DNA of 64,000 bases, from positions 12,759,001-12,823,000 of the forward strand of contig NC_134160.1 in the NCBI RefSeq assembly GCF_033958435.1, given 5' to 3'. Below the pieces are notes generated by a model, which had not been told where the DNA came from, searched no databases, and saw only the letters and a program-made list of their open reading frames with translations. The position numbers and the translations under genes are program-made. Source of the stretch: Carettochelys insculpta (Eukaryota > Chordata > Testudines > Carettochelyidae). Of this stretch, positions 12,669-25,700 are shown in pieces (the first letter of the stretch is position 1; the number at the start of each line of letters is the position of its first letter).

Positions 12669-13557
12669 TGTCTTGGCAATTGTCTTATAATGCGCAGTGA
12701 CACCCTGGACGGTCCAGACATTGAGAGAATATTTGTAACAGGGTCTCTCTCATCCCTGACCTCTTCTGCCTGCACTCTCAGACTCTTGGCCACCCTCCTC
12801 AACAGCTGCTGGTACGCTCCTCCACCCTCCAGTACCGGGGATGCAGAGGGTCCAGGTAACGCCTCAGCTGGGGAGGACGAAGATGAGGGCATCACGCCTT
12901 CCAAGCCCATCAGCGTGGGGGGGGTTCTGGCACCTCCCTTTGAGTCCCTGGCACCATAGTCTGTGGGGCTGTGCTCGGTGCCTGGGGAGAAAGGCCCCCT
13001 AGTGGTCCCTGGTATGACGCCATGAAGACAGGGCCACTCTGCACCAGGGATGGCACTGGTTCTGTCCGTGCTGGTGCCTACTGCACCACAGTTCCTGGTG
13101 CCTGCAGGAGCAGCGCTCACGGTTGGGTTGCCTCCAACTGCACTGGTGCCAGCGTCAGGTCCGACAATTCCGCTTGCTCTCTCGGTGGTGCTCGCTGAAC
13201 AGCGGTCGGTGCTGATCTCAGCACCTGAGGGGTGCCAGGCACCCTGAACGGGAGTCCTACATCCCGCCCTGTGCCTCATGGATCACCCACGGGGTCCAGA
13301 AGGGTCATTGTGGTGCCCTTGGGGGGGCCTTTACCATTCCCCTTCTGAGGGGTGTGAGGAGTGGTGTCAGTGCCCTCTGCATTGGGATGACCTCGTACTC
13401 CCGCTCCGAGCCGAGCTGGAATAAAACGAGTCCGACTCCAACGCGGACCCTGACGCCGACGACCATGGTGGGAGCTACAGGACCTTTGGCACCACCGGTT
13501 CCTGCGCACTCTGCACGGCACCGAGAGAGGTGACCGTTTGCTGGGGTCTCACCAGCG

Positions 13558-14191
13558 TCAGGAACCGTGCCAGCGTCCCTGGAGCCTGACTAGGTGCCTG
13601 GAACAGGGGTGATGAAGGCTCCTGGTGCAGCATCTGTGGCAACACCGTAATCTGCAGGAGACCTTGAGCAACGCTAAAGGCCTCCGGCGTTGAGGGCAGT
13701 CTGGGAGAGCATGGGCTCCCACCTCACGCTGGAGTTGACGCCCGCACTTCATGACCCCGGTCATGGTGCAATCTGGCGGACTCCCCCAAAGCCTGTCTTC
13801 GCCCTCTTCTCTCCTGGGATCAGTCCCATCTTCTCTTTTTATGTGGCACTGGGGACTGACTCTTATGGCGCCAGGAGACGCTAGGTACCGAGTCCTGCTC
13901 TCGGTGCCGGGAACTCTCTGACAGTACCGACGGAGCCGGAGCACTCTGCACTGACGATGCGGCGCTCTGAGTTCCCACCAGGGAAATGTCCGAGCACAAT
14001 GCTGATTCTATTAGAAGAACTTTCAGCCATTGAGCTCTATCTTTTGAAGTCCTGGGCTTGAAGGCCTTGCAAATACCTCCGGGAGTACTGCTGTGAGTCT
14101 TGAGGCAACTCAAACACGCCCTATGCAGGTTGCTTTTGGGCATATGGCTGCCACATTTTGAACAGTTTTTAAACCCTGGGGAGCCAGGCAT
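13558..14191 (-). pseudogene. DIRS-like Gag, N-terminal part (broken)
   Basis: It begins MPGSPGFKNCSKCGSHMPKS and continues HRACLSCLKTH, a Cys/His cluster (CSKCG, CLSCL) as in the Gag-like ORF of vertebrate DIRS elements. Ser/Pro-rich sequence follows and then the frame is lost by shifts after about 13820. Confidence 0.6.
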
Positions 14192-14499
14192 CCCCTGGCG
14201 CTGAGGAGATTAAAGACCCACCTTGGCTCACTAGGTGCTAAGAGGAACTATTTACGTATGGAGATAACTATCTAAAGTATTTAGAACTAATTAAAATAAT
14301 AAAGGCTACCAGCGAACTCTCAACAGCGCAGCAAGAAGGAACCGAGCAGGGGTGGGTCAGGTGGCGCATACATGGGCGGCCATGCAGGCACCACTCCAGG
14401 GGGCACCACACTGACCCCAGGGCTACCAGCTAGGGCAAAAAGCTTCTGGCAACGGGGCATGCACTCGGCACATGCCCAAATTGGAATGCACATGAGCAA

Positions 14500-15274
14500 T
14501 CACTTCCTTGTTGCCTGGTTCTGATGAATGCTTAAAAATAAAAGGAAGATTTATTAAGTCATGGTTAATGTGGAAAAAGTAAACTACAAGAATCCTATCA
14601 CCTTAAAACTAGTCAGCGTAAAGAGAAGGTGCAGTACTTGAAACCTTTTGAGTCTTCCTGTCAATTTTAATGGGTTTAGTCATATTTCTATTTTACCAAA
14701 TTTCTCCTCTGCTCTAATGTTATGAAGAAGCCTGCACAAACAAGACTGACTATATGGTGGAAACAAAGGAACTGACCGTACAAAGTGCTGTCAAATGCAC
14801 AAAGTAAAACTGAAAAGCAGAATACTGTTTTTGCTGCAGCTAGACTAATCTTAGGAGTTAGCTATAGCAACAGTAGATAAAACATTTTCACATAAAGCCA
14901 ATTTAAGCTGAGTCCCTTTAAAAGAGCTGAAGTTAAAAAAAAAAAACAAAACATGAAACATTTTCATCCTTAGGTCATGAAAACTGTATTTCACTCAGCT
15001 TGACCAAGGAAAACAGCTTTGTCAGTTTCACTATAATTCTCTTCCCTATCACAATGCTGCCATTCCACGCAATGCAAGGAGCTGTTTCAATCTAAACTAT
15101 CTCCACTGGATTTTTAATACATGTTTAGGAACACAGTTCTTCTAAGGGTCTTGAATTTTTCTGAACCCAGAACTGATATTTTTGGCCTAAATTATTGCAT
15201 GTTCCTTTACAATAAAGAACCAATATTACGCGTCTTATCATGATGGAATTTCATTTAAACCAGCACCAAATATC
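14500..15274. other. AT-rich spacer downstream of SRSF4
   Basis: No gene is recognised between the DIRS-like element and the SRSF4 poly(A) region. Confidence 0.5.
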
Positions 15275-15905
15275 GTCAAGCAAAAATAGTCTTTATTCAA
15301 ATTTCATGGAAACAGGGATCACTGTACTTTTCAAGACAGGGAGAAATAAAATAAAAAAATTTAATATAAAACAAGGATATTGTCACAATACCAGAATATG
15401 GAATTCTACTTTTTATTCCCCTATGGGTTACTGCAGGTATCTGTTTCCTTGACTGTGCTATTCACAACTCTGTAAATCCAAAAATATGAAACAAAAAGTA
15501 GTATGAAACTTAAGACTTAGCACTTTCACTAAATGGCATACATCAAAGGGCATCAGTTCAAGGGCAAAACAGTTGAAGTCACCATACCTACCTATCAGTC
15601 ATCATTCCAACCTTATAAACCCATCGAAGTACAAAGCTTCCTCTCTGTAAGGCTGGTCTTAGAAAACAAGGCAATTTTGGTGTTCTAGTGAGGATTGCGT
15701 TATACAGGTCAGCAAATGAGCCACGTAGCCTTGATCCAGAAAGCATTACAGAGAGGGATCCTTGTACTGAACAATTACAAACACACTATTCGGGTAGTTA
15801 AAAATGTACAGCATTGACATGTGTTCTACTTCAATCACTTGTGCTACAACTACCAAACATGTACAAAAGACTTTTCATATAGTTTCAAGTGTGGTTGCAG
15901 CGAGT
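15275..15905 (-). other. SRSF4: SRSF4 3' untranslated region
   Basis: The AT-rich stretch after the TAA runs to the first good minus-strand AATAAA that fits a short 3' UTR (15292-15297). Another AATAAA at 15412-15417 could give a shorter end. The cleavage point is inferred at about 15-20 nt past the signal. Confidence 0.6.
15292..15297 (-). terminator. Candidate SRSF4 poly(A) signal AATAAA
   Basis: TTTATT on the plus strand reads AATAAA in the direction of SRSF4, about 610 nt after the stop. A second AATAAA lies upstream at 15412-15417. No transcript evidence is available here. Confidence 0.5.
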
Positions 15906-16746
15906 TTAGGACCTCGAACGAGATCTTGATCTAGATCGGGAGGGTGATTTAGAGATAGACCTAGATCTAGACTTGGACCGGGACCTAGTTTTGGAAATTG
16001 ATTTTGATCGGGAACGAGATTCTGATTTGACATTTGGTTTAGAATTTGACCTAGATCTGGATCGAGATTTGTGACTTTTGTCCATTTCCTCACCCTCATG
16101 TTTTACCTCCTTTATGTCAGATTCTTGCTTCAGATGCTCCTTTTCCTTGGACTCCGATCTGGATCTGGATCTAGACCTAGACCTAGACCTAGACCTGGAC
16201 CTGGACCGCTCTTGGTCTTCCTTCTTTTTCTTCTTGCTGCTAGATTTGCTGTCTCGCTTGCTGCGCCTTTTGCTTTTCTCACTCTTGCTGCGGCTCCTGC
16301 TCCTACTTCTGCTGTCATCCCTACTTCTCTTCCGCCCTTTCCTTCTGTCCTTACTCTTACTACGACTCCTGCTCCTACTCTCCCCTCTGCTCTTGCTCCT
16401 GCTTCTAGCCTTGCTCTTCTCCCTCTCTTTACTCCTACTTTTCTCCTTACTCCTACTCCTCTTCATGCTCCCCTTCTCCTCCTCTGCTCTCTCCTTGCTT
16501 CCACTCCTGCTCCTACTTTTACTCTTACTCTTTTCCTTGCTCGGGCTCCTGCTCTTTGCTTTTGCATCATCATTGTTCTGGACAGCATCCTCTGCTTTGT
16601 CTTTACTTTTGCTCTGGGGCTTTTCTGCACTCCTGCTGCGGCTCCTACTTTTATCATCTTTACTGGGACTCCTGCTTTTTTCTTTTTGGCCTCTGCTACG
16701 GCTCTTGCTTCGACTACGGCTCTTGCTTCTGGAACGGGACCCAGAC
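15906..16746 (-). CDS. SRSF4: SRSF4 coding exon 6, long RS domain and stop
   Basis: This exon encodes about 280 residues: RS and SR repeats, an acidic/Lys patch ([14 protein letters not shown]), a Lys run ([13 protein letters not shown]) and a final tract of alternating Arg and Ser ending in TAA at 15906-15908. The acceptor is TTTTTCAG. The DNA is a degenerate hexamer-like tandem repeat, prone to unequal exchange and to long spurious ORFs in other frames. Confidence 0.95.
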
Positions 16747-19700
16747 CTGAAAAAGTACAAGTGGATGGTGACATGTCAGGCTTTTGAACGTGGTTTGGAT
16801 CTCATTTGCTGTTTTATTTAGTTAAAGCAACGGAGAGTTCCCATGCTGCAGTATTAGACTGATGCTTCTTATACTTTAGAATGTGCGCCCAGTTCTCTCC
16901 CACAAAAAACATACCTGGATCTTGATCTGCTCTTGGAATGGCTGCTTTTGCTACTGCCACTGCGGCTCCTGCTCTTACGAGAGTGTCTGCTTCGAGAGCG
17001 AGACCTGAAACAGGAGGAATTGGCATTAAATCACTCCAAGTCAACCAAAAAAGAAGCACTTTTGATCCTGGGTCCATGAAATCCTCATGTGACTAAAGAA
17101 GAGTGACAGCACATCAAAAACTCTCTCCCCCATTTTCAGACAGAAGAATCCCAAAGCATTTTACAGACTATAGATGGGGATGCTAGAAAAACATATCAAC
17201 ATTTTATTTCTATATCCTGGAAATGCTGCCACTTCTGGAATTGAACAGGGCTGCCATCCTGAAGCAGAAGTACAATGGTTTGTAGATGAGGGAAGCAAAG
17301 CCAAGCTCTTTCCAAATGAACTCAGGGAAATGTTTCCTGTACCCAACACTTCTCCAAGACACAAGATAGTCAAGACAAGGTTCATATCCCCTTCTCCTGT
17401 AAGGAATGCTATGGGGCTGATGAGACCATAAATGCCTGGGTCTTTCAACTAAACAGAGATTTCCACAAAAAAAGTGGAATATATTTTTCCAGGAGTAAAA
17501 ACATCAAGTCTTGCCTGTAAATTACAGGGTCCAAGTTTCTTAAAGCATTTGACAAGGTTGTCTTACAAAATCCAACACTACTGACCTGTGGAGAGTTGGA
17601 CATGAGGCTTTTCCGTTTGGGTGAAGCCCTCTTCTTGTGCCATATGAACACACAATGAAACTAGCCAAGAGCAGATGTCTCCCACAAGAGAAATGATTCC
17701 GTGGGAAATGTATGAATTTTCAAAGTGCAAAACTTTTACAAACACTGCTGTATATTTATTTCTGCTACTTCCATGCTTTCACACTGTGCTAAAGGGTACT
17801 AGAGTTTAGCCAAGAAGGCTATAGCACTGCAGTGTTGTCTGTGCAGTAGCTAGCCCAGTGGAGTTAGTGATAGGCGGCCTAGGTATGGTAAAACAAGCAG
17901 TTAAGGACTCTTCCATTGAGCACACCACCCATTGAGCAGTGACCCCATTTTCCTGAGTCATTTGTTTCCCACTGATTTGGTCTGTCACCAATAATTCTAT
18001 TTACTGGGAGCCCAGCATACCTCTAAGGACCGCTGTATTGGCACGTGCTATTTAATTAGACCAGTGTTCTCAAACTGGGGTCCCACCAGGGAATTCCAAG
18101 TGGCCCACGGGCCCTGCTGATCTACTCTTCCCTTCTCCCCTTCCTTCTGTCACTCCCAGTGATCCCTGGGGCTAAGGCAGACTCAACTGCCCTGGTTCCG
18201 TGTGGCTCCCAGAAGTAGTCACCAGGAGCCTGAGGCCCCATGGCACGTGGGTGGCCAATAGTGCTCAGAGCACTAACCCTGCCCAAGTACAGCTGCCACT
18301 GACTGGGAACCATGACCAATGCAACCTGTGGGAGGCACAGCCTATGGGCGCAAGGGTAGCGCTTGGTACCTCATTGGCTGCTCATGCGCCTCCAGGGGCT
18401 GCAAGGACACAGGGGTCACTTTTTGGGAGCTGTGGTAAGTGCTATTAGCACAACAAACTCCTCCTTACAGCTCAAACTCTTCACCCCTACTCTCCCCGCC
18501 CCACCCAGAGAGCCTGCATCCCTAGTCAGAGCTCTCCCCTCCTCCCCACTCAGAGATCTCACCCACACCCAAACACCTTCCTGGAGCCTGCACCCCATGC
18601 TCCCTCCCAACCCTCTGTTCCAGGCCAGAGCCCCCACTTGAACCCTGAACTCCTCATCCCTGACCCCACCCCAAAGCTTGCACGTGCAACTGGAACCCTC
18701 ATTCCCCAACCGCATCCCAATTCTTTGGCCCAGCCTGCTGAAAGTAAGCGTGGGTCGGGGAAAGCCAGCAACAGAGGGATCGGGCATGGAGCAAGTCAAG
18801 AGGAGGGTATGGGTGGAGGGCCAGGGCAGGAGGCCACTGACAAATTTTAAATCAAAATTGGGGTCTTTGGGTTGCTAAAATTTGAGAACCACTGGTTTCA
18901 GAGCTGTATTCTGAAAAGACATACCTCGAGTGGCTTCGGCTTCTGGAATAAGAGCGGCGCCGTCTGGATCCTGGCCTGTCTTCCACTAACCTAATCTTTC
19001 TGCCATTTACTTCTGTCCCATCCAGTTTTTCAAGGGCTCTTTTCATATCAGAATAGGATTTGAACTCAATCACACCTTCATTTTTTCTCCCTTTGTGTGC
19101 GTCGGCATATGTGACTTCGCCTGCCTGACGCATATAATCCTGGGAGGAAAGGACAAAACCATTGCCTTTGAATCCACAGATTTAGGGTTTCACACGGATT
19201 CTGTTGATTCTCCCTCACTGCTCAGTTCAGCTTTCTTTTAAGTGCAGAAAGTAGCATTGGGTGGCTTGTCTGAGATAAGTGGGGGAAGGGCAGATAGCTC
19301 ACTTATGTACCAGTAACAAAGAGGTAGCCATGTTAGTCTGCACTCCAGCAAAACAAAGCAGAAGAAACATAGCACTTTAAAAACTAACAAAATGATTTCT
19401 TCGGTGATGAGCTTTCGTGGGACAGACCCACTTCTTCAGATTTAGTTCATTTGCAATACAGACTGACATTTAAAGAACAGAGGACCAAAATGAAAAAAAA
19501 AATGCAATAAAAACTGACAAATCAAATAGGATAGAAGAAAGGGGTGAGAAGTGGGAGGAGATTTTAATTATCCTGTCTGAGATAATTACAAGCATCAAAG
19601 GAAGGGAAGCAGCCCTTGTAATACGTGAGGTTCATACCACGTGTTAGTGTGTCAAATTTGAATATGAACTCCTAACTCAGAAATCTCTTGCTCTAATGTG

Positions 19701-22700
19701 TTGTTAAATTCTCTATGTTGCAGGACAACAGCTCTCAGGTCTTTAACAGAATGGCCCATTCCACTGAAGTGTTCACTGACACACTCATGTGTATTGAGTT
19801 TCTACATGCCTCCAGCTTCCAACTAGGGCACTCTACACGATCTATTGTTTACAGCCAGGCACTAAGGTATAATCACATTTGCTCCAATCCCTCAGACAGA
19901 GACAAACACCTAGAAGGCCTTTACTAGGCTTTCCTGAAACTATAATATCCAACTAAGGAAGCGAAGAAACAGACTGACAGAGCCAGATGTGTACCCAGAA
20001 GCCACTTGCTATAAGACAGGCCCAACAAGGCAAACAAGAGAACACCACTGGCCATCACATACAGCCCCCAGCTAAAGCCTCTCCAGCGCATCATCAGTGA
20101 TCTGCAACCGTTCTGGACAATGATCCTTCACTCTCACAGACCTTGGGAGGCAGGCCTGTCCTCGCCTACAGACAGCCTGACAACCTTAAACAAATTCTCA
20201 CCAGCAACTATAGACCACAACACAGTAACTCTAAACCTGGAACCAATCCCTGCAAAAAACCTCACTGTCAACTCTGCTCACATATCTACAACCAAACGAC
20301 ATCATCACAGGACCTAACATCAACCACACGATCAGGGGCTCTTTCACCTGCACATCTACGAATACAATATATGCCATCATGTGCCAGCAACACCCCACTG
20401 CAATTTACACTGGCCGAATTGGACAGTCTCTATGTAAAAGAATAAATGGATATAAATCAGACATCAAGAACGGTAACATACAAAAACCTGTAGGAGAACA
20501 CTTCAATCTCCCTGGATACTCAATAACAGATTTAAAAGTAGAAGTCCTACAACAAAAAAATTTCAAAAATAAAATGGAAAGAGAAATTTCTGAGTTGCAA
20601 TTCGTTTGCAAATTTGACTCCATCAACCAAGGAGTGGTTGGCCCATTACAAAAGCAGTTTCTCTGTTCCACATTAGTATCTGACAATGGGCCACATCCAG
20701 CGATGAACTGACTTGTTTTGTCCTCTCTTGATGGTCACTACTCCACATTAACTGCTGATAATGGGCCATTTCCAGACTGAACAGACCTTATCAGCTCTGG
20801 CCCTCCCCTTTACCGAGACCCCCTCTTTAAATCCTCCTCTGAAACCCCCCACTCATGCATCTGATGAAGCGGTCTTTGCCCACTAAAGCTTATGGTCCAA
20901 AATATCTGTTAGATTATAAGGTGCCACAGGACTTCTTGTTGGTTTTGAGTCTGAGGTCTGCTCCGTGTCCCATTTATTCTTTGGTGAAGGTTTTGCCCAT
21001 TCTGTTCGACGTACATAGCGTCCGGGCATTGTTGGCACATAATAGCATATATAATGTTGCTGGAAGTGCATGAGAATAAATGTGTGGAAAAAGTTGGCAG
21101 TGGGGTTTGTTGCAAGGAAAAGTTCCAGGATTCGTATTACTGTGGTGTAGCCTGTGAATGCCAGTGAGAATCTTTCAAGTTAGGAGGTTGTCTATAGCAA
21201 GGAACAAGCCTGTCACCTAGAGCCTTCTGAGTTAGAGTACATATTCAAATTTGACACATTAACATCAAGTACCTCATGCATTACAAGGACTTCTTCCCTT
21301 CCTTTGATGCTCGTAATTAACATCCCCGCCACTTCTCACTCCCTTCCTTCTATCCTATTTCATTTGTCAGTTTTTATTGCAATTTTTTCCCCCTTTTGGT
21401 CCTCTGTACTTTTAAATGTCAGTCTGTATTGGAAATGAAATTGATCTGAAGAAGTGGGTCTGTCCCAGGAAAGTTCATCACTGAATAAATCATTATGAAC
21501 CAGCTTAGTCCTAATTAATACTGCTGCAGGTTCTTGCAATTGTGCTCAAAAGACCACACAGAACAAATACAACCAATCAGCAAGGACTATGGGATGTTAG
21601 CAGAAATTTGATGAAAAGTAGGTTTTTGCAGGAGCAGGTCTAGATTTCTGACCAGGCCAATTAAAGACATTGCAGCAGGAATTCTGAGGAAATTATTTAA
21701 CAGGAGTGACCTGGATGCAGTAAAATATGCTCTGGTTTGAAGCAAGTATCCTCTTACTGAGGCGATTTAAAAACAAAAGAGTTGCATTCTTTTTACCGTT
21801 ATGTTTAACAAGCCCAGTTTTTTAAAAAACTGGGAACTAGTAGCAAGTGACGGAAGCCCTGTGACAAAACAGGGCTAGCACAGGCAGTGCATGCTTCCCT
21901 TCACCCACCTGCACAGCTAGTGCGCTTCAGACTTGTCCGGCAGGCCCCCATTTTCTGAGAGAGAGAGAAGTTCAGTCTCAACTCATTCACTCCCGGGCTT
22001 CTCTTCAGCTGCTAAATATGGTGCACTTTGGTTTATCAAGACCACACGGATGCTGCCTCACCTCAAACACCCTGTCAGATGGTGCTGACTTTCAATCAGC
22101 ACTGATACACGCTGCTGTTTGTGCGAGAGGCCAGAATCACTTTCAGTTCTTGAGTCAGACTCCTGTCTTGAGATGCTTTAGTGCTACTCAAATCCTACCA
22201 ACTCCCTGAAACCAAAATCCAGCCCAGGATGACTCCATTACCTGCTCCAATTGCTTCCTCTATATTTTTTTAAATAAGCTACTGGTGGTTTAAAGTGGTC
22301 TCAACACAAAGTGCTATCTAAACTAAACTTAAGTGACAGGTCTAGTAAATTAAAGTTTTCACGGAACAATAAACAGTTGATTATATGCTTTATATTTGAA
22401 CTATAAACTAATTCAGCTTCAAAACACAGCAGTGTTGTAAATCAGTATTATCTCAATTTTACCAATAGAGAAACTAAGGCAAACGAATTAAGCAACTTGT
22501 CCAAGGGTGCCCACAGAAGAGAAAGGACTGTTTCTCTGGCACTCCTGGCTCCCACTTTGATCCATTTGCAAGTTTTCAGCACGTAATAACATGAATTACT
22601 GGTGACTGAATGAGAAAAGTACAAAATTAAGAGTCACCCAAGGAGCAAACAAATGTTTTTTAAACTATTCACAGCTGGCAGGACAGCTGATCATACTAAT

Positions 22701-25700
22701 AAAATTAATCCCTTACACAACTGGAGCCATAAGCCCCTACAGGAGGAGATTTTACACACATACAAATCATAATCACCACATGCTATGGTCTATACTTAGA
22801 GAGTTACCTAAGTCTCTTTTCCAGAGAGTCATTCTCACATCTTAATTTCTGAGAATTTTTAAATTTTCAACTGAAATTTTGTCTGATTGCTCTCAGTCTG
22901 GAAGAGAACTTTTCCAGAAGTTTCCTCAGAAATGGGTGAATTGTTCTCATATGAAAACATGTAGTGTGTTAGCTAAGGGTTAGAACTTTTTTCAAGTACT
23001 ACCAGTACCTCATTCTTGACTCCCCGCAGCCCCTCTACTCTGATTTGCTCACCTTCATCATTTTTTTTCTGATCTGTCTACCTTAATTACTATTTTTGGT
23101 TCTCTATGCCTTAAATATTGAGTCTGTTCTGGTATGGCTATGGTCTGAAGAAGTGGGCCTGTCCCACAAAAGCTCACCTAATAAATTATTTTGTTAGTCT
23201 TTAAAGTGTTACTTTACTGCTCTTTTGTTTTTACCAGCACCTCAGAAGTTGATGGAGAAAAGTTCCACTTTGATAGGACTCAGTTCCAAGGTCACAGATG
23301 AGCCTTTCGTCGATCTGACAAAAGCCTAATTCGACTAGGCAGAGTTTTAAAAAGGTAAGGTTGTTTTCTTCTTAATGTATGTGCACAGGCTTGAGTTAAA
23401 TGACAATACTAATTTTCTTCAAGTCCATTTACAACATACATGCATATATATGTAAATGAAGCGGAATGGCTGAAGATTCCATATGACAACACATCACTTT
23501 TGAATACATGTATGTGTATATGTGGACTAAAACACGTGTTCTCAAGTGTAGGTATGAATGGGTATTTGCACTTACAAGAAGAAAGTGAGTGCTTCTGAAA
23601 GAGTCAAATAATTCCAGTGCAGAGCACACGTTTGCAGTGGTTCTAAATCGCGTTCTCTCTCAAGAAGCAATGCTTAGTTGGTGCAACAGACATGCAGTCA
23701 CTCAAAATTCCCTTGGCTTCACAATCACTATGTTATTTACATCCTTTCTGATCTTCAACTCAGGCAGAGTAAAGAAACAGGTCCCCTACCTTCAAATCCT
23801 GCCAACTGCAACGGCTTGACAGATTTTCCACAATCAATCTGTACTCTGTACGGGTGGGAGGACCGTACTTATCTCTTCCACTTCTTCTATAACCATATCC
23901 ACCTTTAGGAGGTGACAAGCAGACAGTAATACTTCAGCTAGGGAAATCGAGTGGCTTACTCTACCCCCAGAAAAATAAACCATTTTGCCCAACACGTCAG
24001 CAAATATATTTAATCTTTGTCCCCCCACCCTTTAGCCTAAACTATATTCTCTTTGTTTAAAACATAAAATTACAGACATAGAACATTTAAAAAAAAAAAC
24101 TACATTTACTACCCCATAATTACAAAGATGTATAATAATTAAAGTTACAATTAACATGCAATTAAATTTAAGTTATTAAATTTAAGTTATTAAAAATTAA
24201 CTTTTGAAACAAGAAACCAAATCACTAAAGCCAGTTTACTAATGTTACTTACATTGATTAAAGGTTTTCTGAATATCTGACATGAATAAAGATTTTCAGG
24301 CACCTATTTCAGTTTAATCTCATCTGTTTCTAACCCTTGGGATCCTCACCACCCAGGTCTAATGGGAAAAGGTTGCGGTCGTCACATGGCTTCCTTTTTT
24401 GGTCAGCCAAGGGCCACAAAGGTCAAAGAGCCACTCATGGAAAGGTAACCCAAGGTCAGCAAATGGAACAGGCAGTCATCTTAGCCTCAAAAGGACTCTT
24501 TTAATTAAAACATTGAGGTCTTTGTTAAGTCTATGTTAAACAATCACATTACAAATACAAAAATACTTACAACAAACAAATTAATAGTACAAGAAATTGT
24601 ATTCAAACATTTATTAATCAGTTAATTAAGTAAATTAAAATAAGTTCATACAATTAGCAAATTGATAAACTGTCAAATAAATATGTACATTAAAATTACA
24701 AAAAAATTCAAACTTCATATCATTACTGTAGTTTAAAAATTACTGGTTTTAAAGTGTAATATCATAATAAAAAAGTCACTGAGATACAAATGCATTTTAG
24801 TGCTTACTGCGTCCAGAACCATAACTGCTGTCACGTCGGGGGCCCCTGGCATGTTCAACGATAACTCGTTCCCCACAAAGGTCTTTACCATTTAGCTCAT
24901 AAACAGCATCATCTGCATCACGCAGATCATCAAACTCAACAAAGCCGTACCTAGGAGACAAATGCAACTTAGGCAAAGCTGCATGACTAAAGATACTGCT
25001 ATTCACCAAGAGCAATTCGTATCACACATGTACTTTTGGTGCTGATAGAGCCTGGATCCCTAATGACCCATCAGTAGCCAATTCTTCAGGACCAAAGGCA
25101 GGGAAATTTTAGCCAAGGGTCCCAGGCCACAGAACATGCTCTCCAATTTGTTGACCTACAAAGCCTTGTGCTATACTTTTCTTTCATGATTTACTACAGT
25201 AAAATAGGGCTATCTGGTGGATCTGGCGAAACAGAATTAGTTTATTACAAGACCTGGGTTCCATTCTCAGTTTTGTCACAGGCTTAGCTAGAAGTTAGGT
25301 AATCTCTCAGGCTCCTCACTCTTTAACCACAGTGTCACCCAAATCAGTGTTTGCAAATAGCTTTGGCTCCTCAGATAGATGGTACTACAAGACAGTGAAG
25401 TATTAAGGCATGCTAGGGAAGGGAGTTTATCAGGGAAGCTGGTTAACGTTACTCTCTGCTGGAAGCAGCACTGAGGTCTCTAAGGGCAGGTCTACACTAT
25501 GTCTTAAAGTCAATCCTAGATACACAATTCCACCTATAGTAATTGTATAGCTGGAATCGCCGTATCTAAGATCAACCTATCTGGCTGTCCTCGCTGAAGG
25601 AGGTTGATCCTCCTACCGACCTCCCTTGCTCCTCATGAAAATGAGCACAGGGATCGACTGTCAACCCCTGATAGTTCACCCCCACTGAGCATGTGAAATT

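Larger units (their letters stand above)
11507..14500 (-). mobile_element. DIRS-like tyrosine-recombinase retroelement, internally deleted
   Basis: The element is bounded by inverted terminal repeats: 11549-11675 pairs with 14371-14498 (shared words GCTCATGT.CATTCCAATTTGG and GCATGCCCCGTTGCC.GAAGC). Minus-strand coding runs from a Gag-like start near 14191 to a tyrosine-recombinase C-terminus ending near 11826. RT and RNase H domains are missing, and the Gag C-terminus abuts the recombinase, so the middle has been lost. A second 63-bp inverted pair (11507-11569 and 11733-11797) resembles the internal complementary region of DIRS elements. Confidence 0.7.
19312..21489 (+). mobile_element. Penelope-like element with inverted arms, SRSF4 intron 3
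   Basis: Left arm 19312-19690 and right arm about 21180-21489 are inverted copies of one 3' end (GATGAGCTTTCGTGGGACAG against its reverse). Between them is a plus-strand endonuclease remnant (20143-20711) and, from 20855 to 21120, an inverted endonuclease/tail piece of a second PLE. Flanks end in TTATGTACC (19303-19311) and TTATGAACC (to 21501), likely a target duplication. Confidence 0.75.

Noticed and set aside
12653..13279. 208-codon minus-strand frame within the DIRS-like element
   Set aside because: It is part of decayed Gag-region DNA. The Pro/Ser/Gly-rich text may contain shifted Gag linker sequence but shows no motif to support a separate gene.
16071..16821. Three long plus-strand frames (up to 247 codons) opposite SRSF4 exon 6
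   Set aside because: They are the antisense of the RS repeat. A periodic sequence lacks stops in several frames and gives Leu/Ser or Ala/Pro-rich text with no domain.
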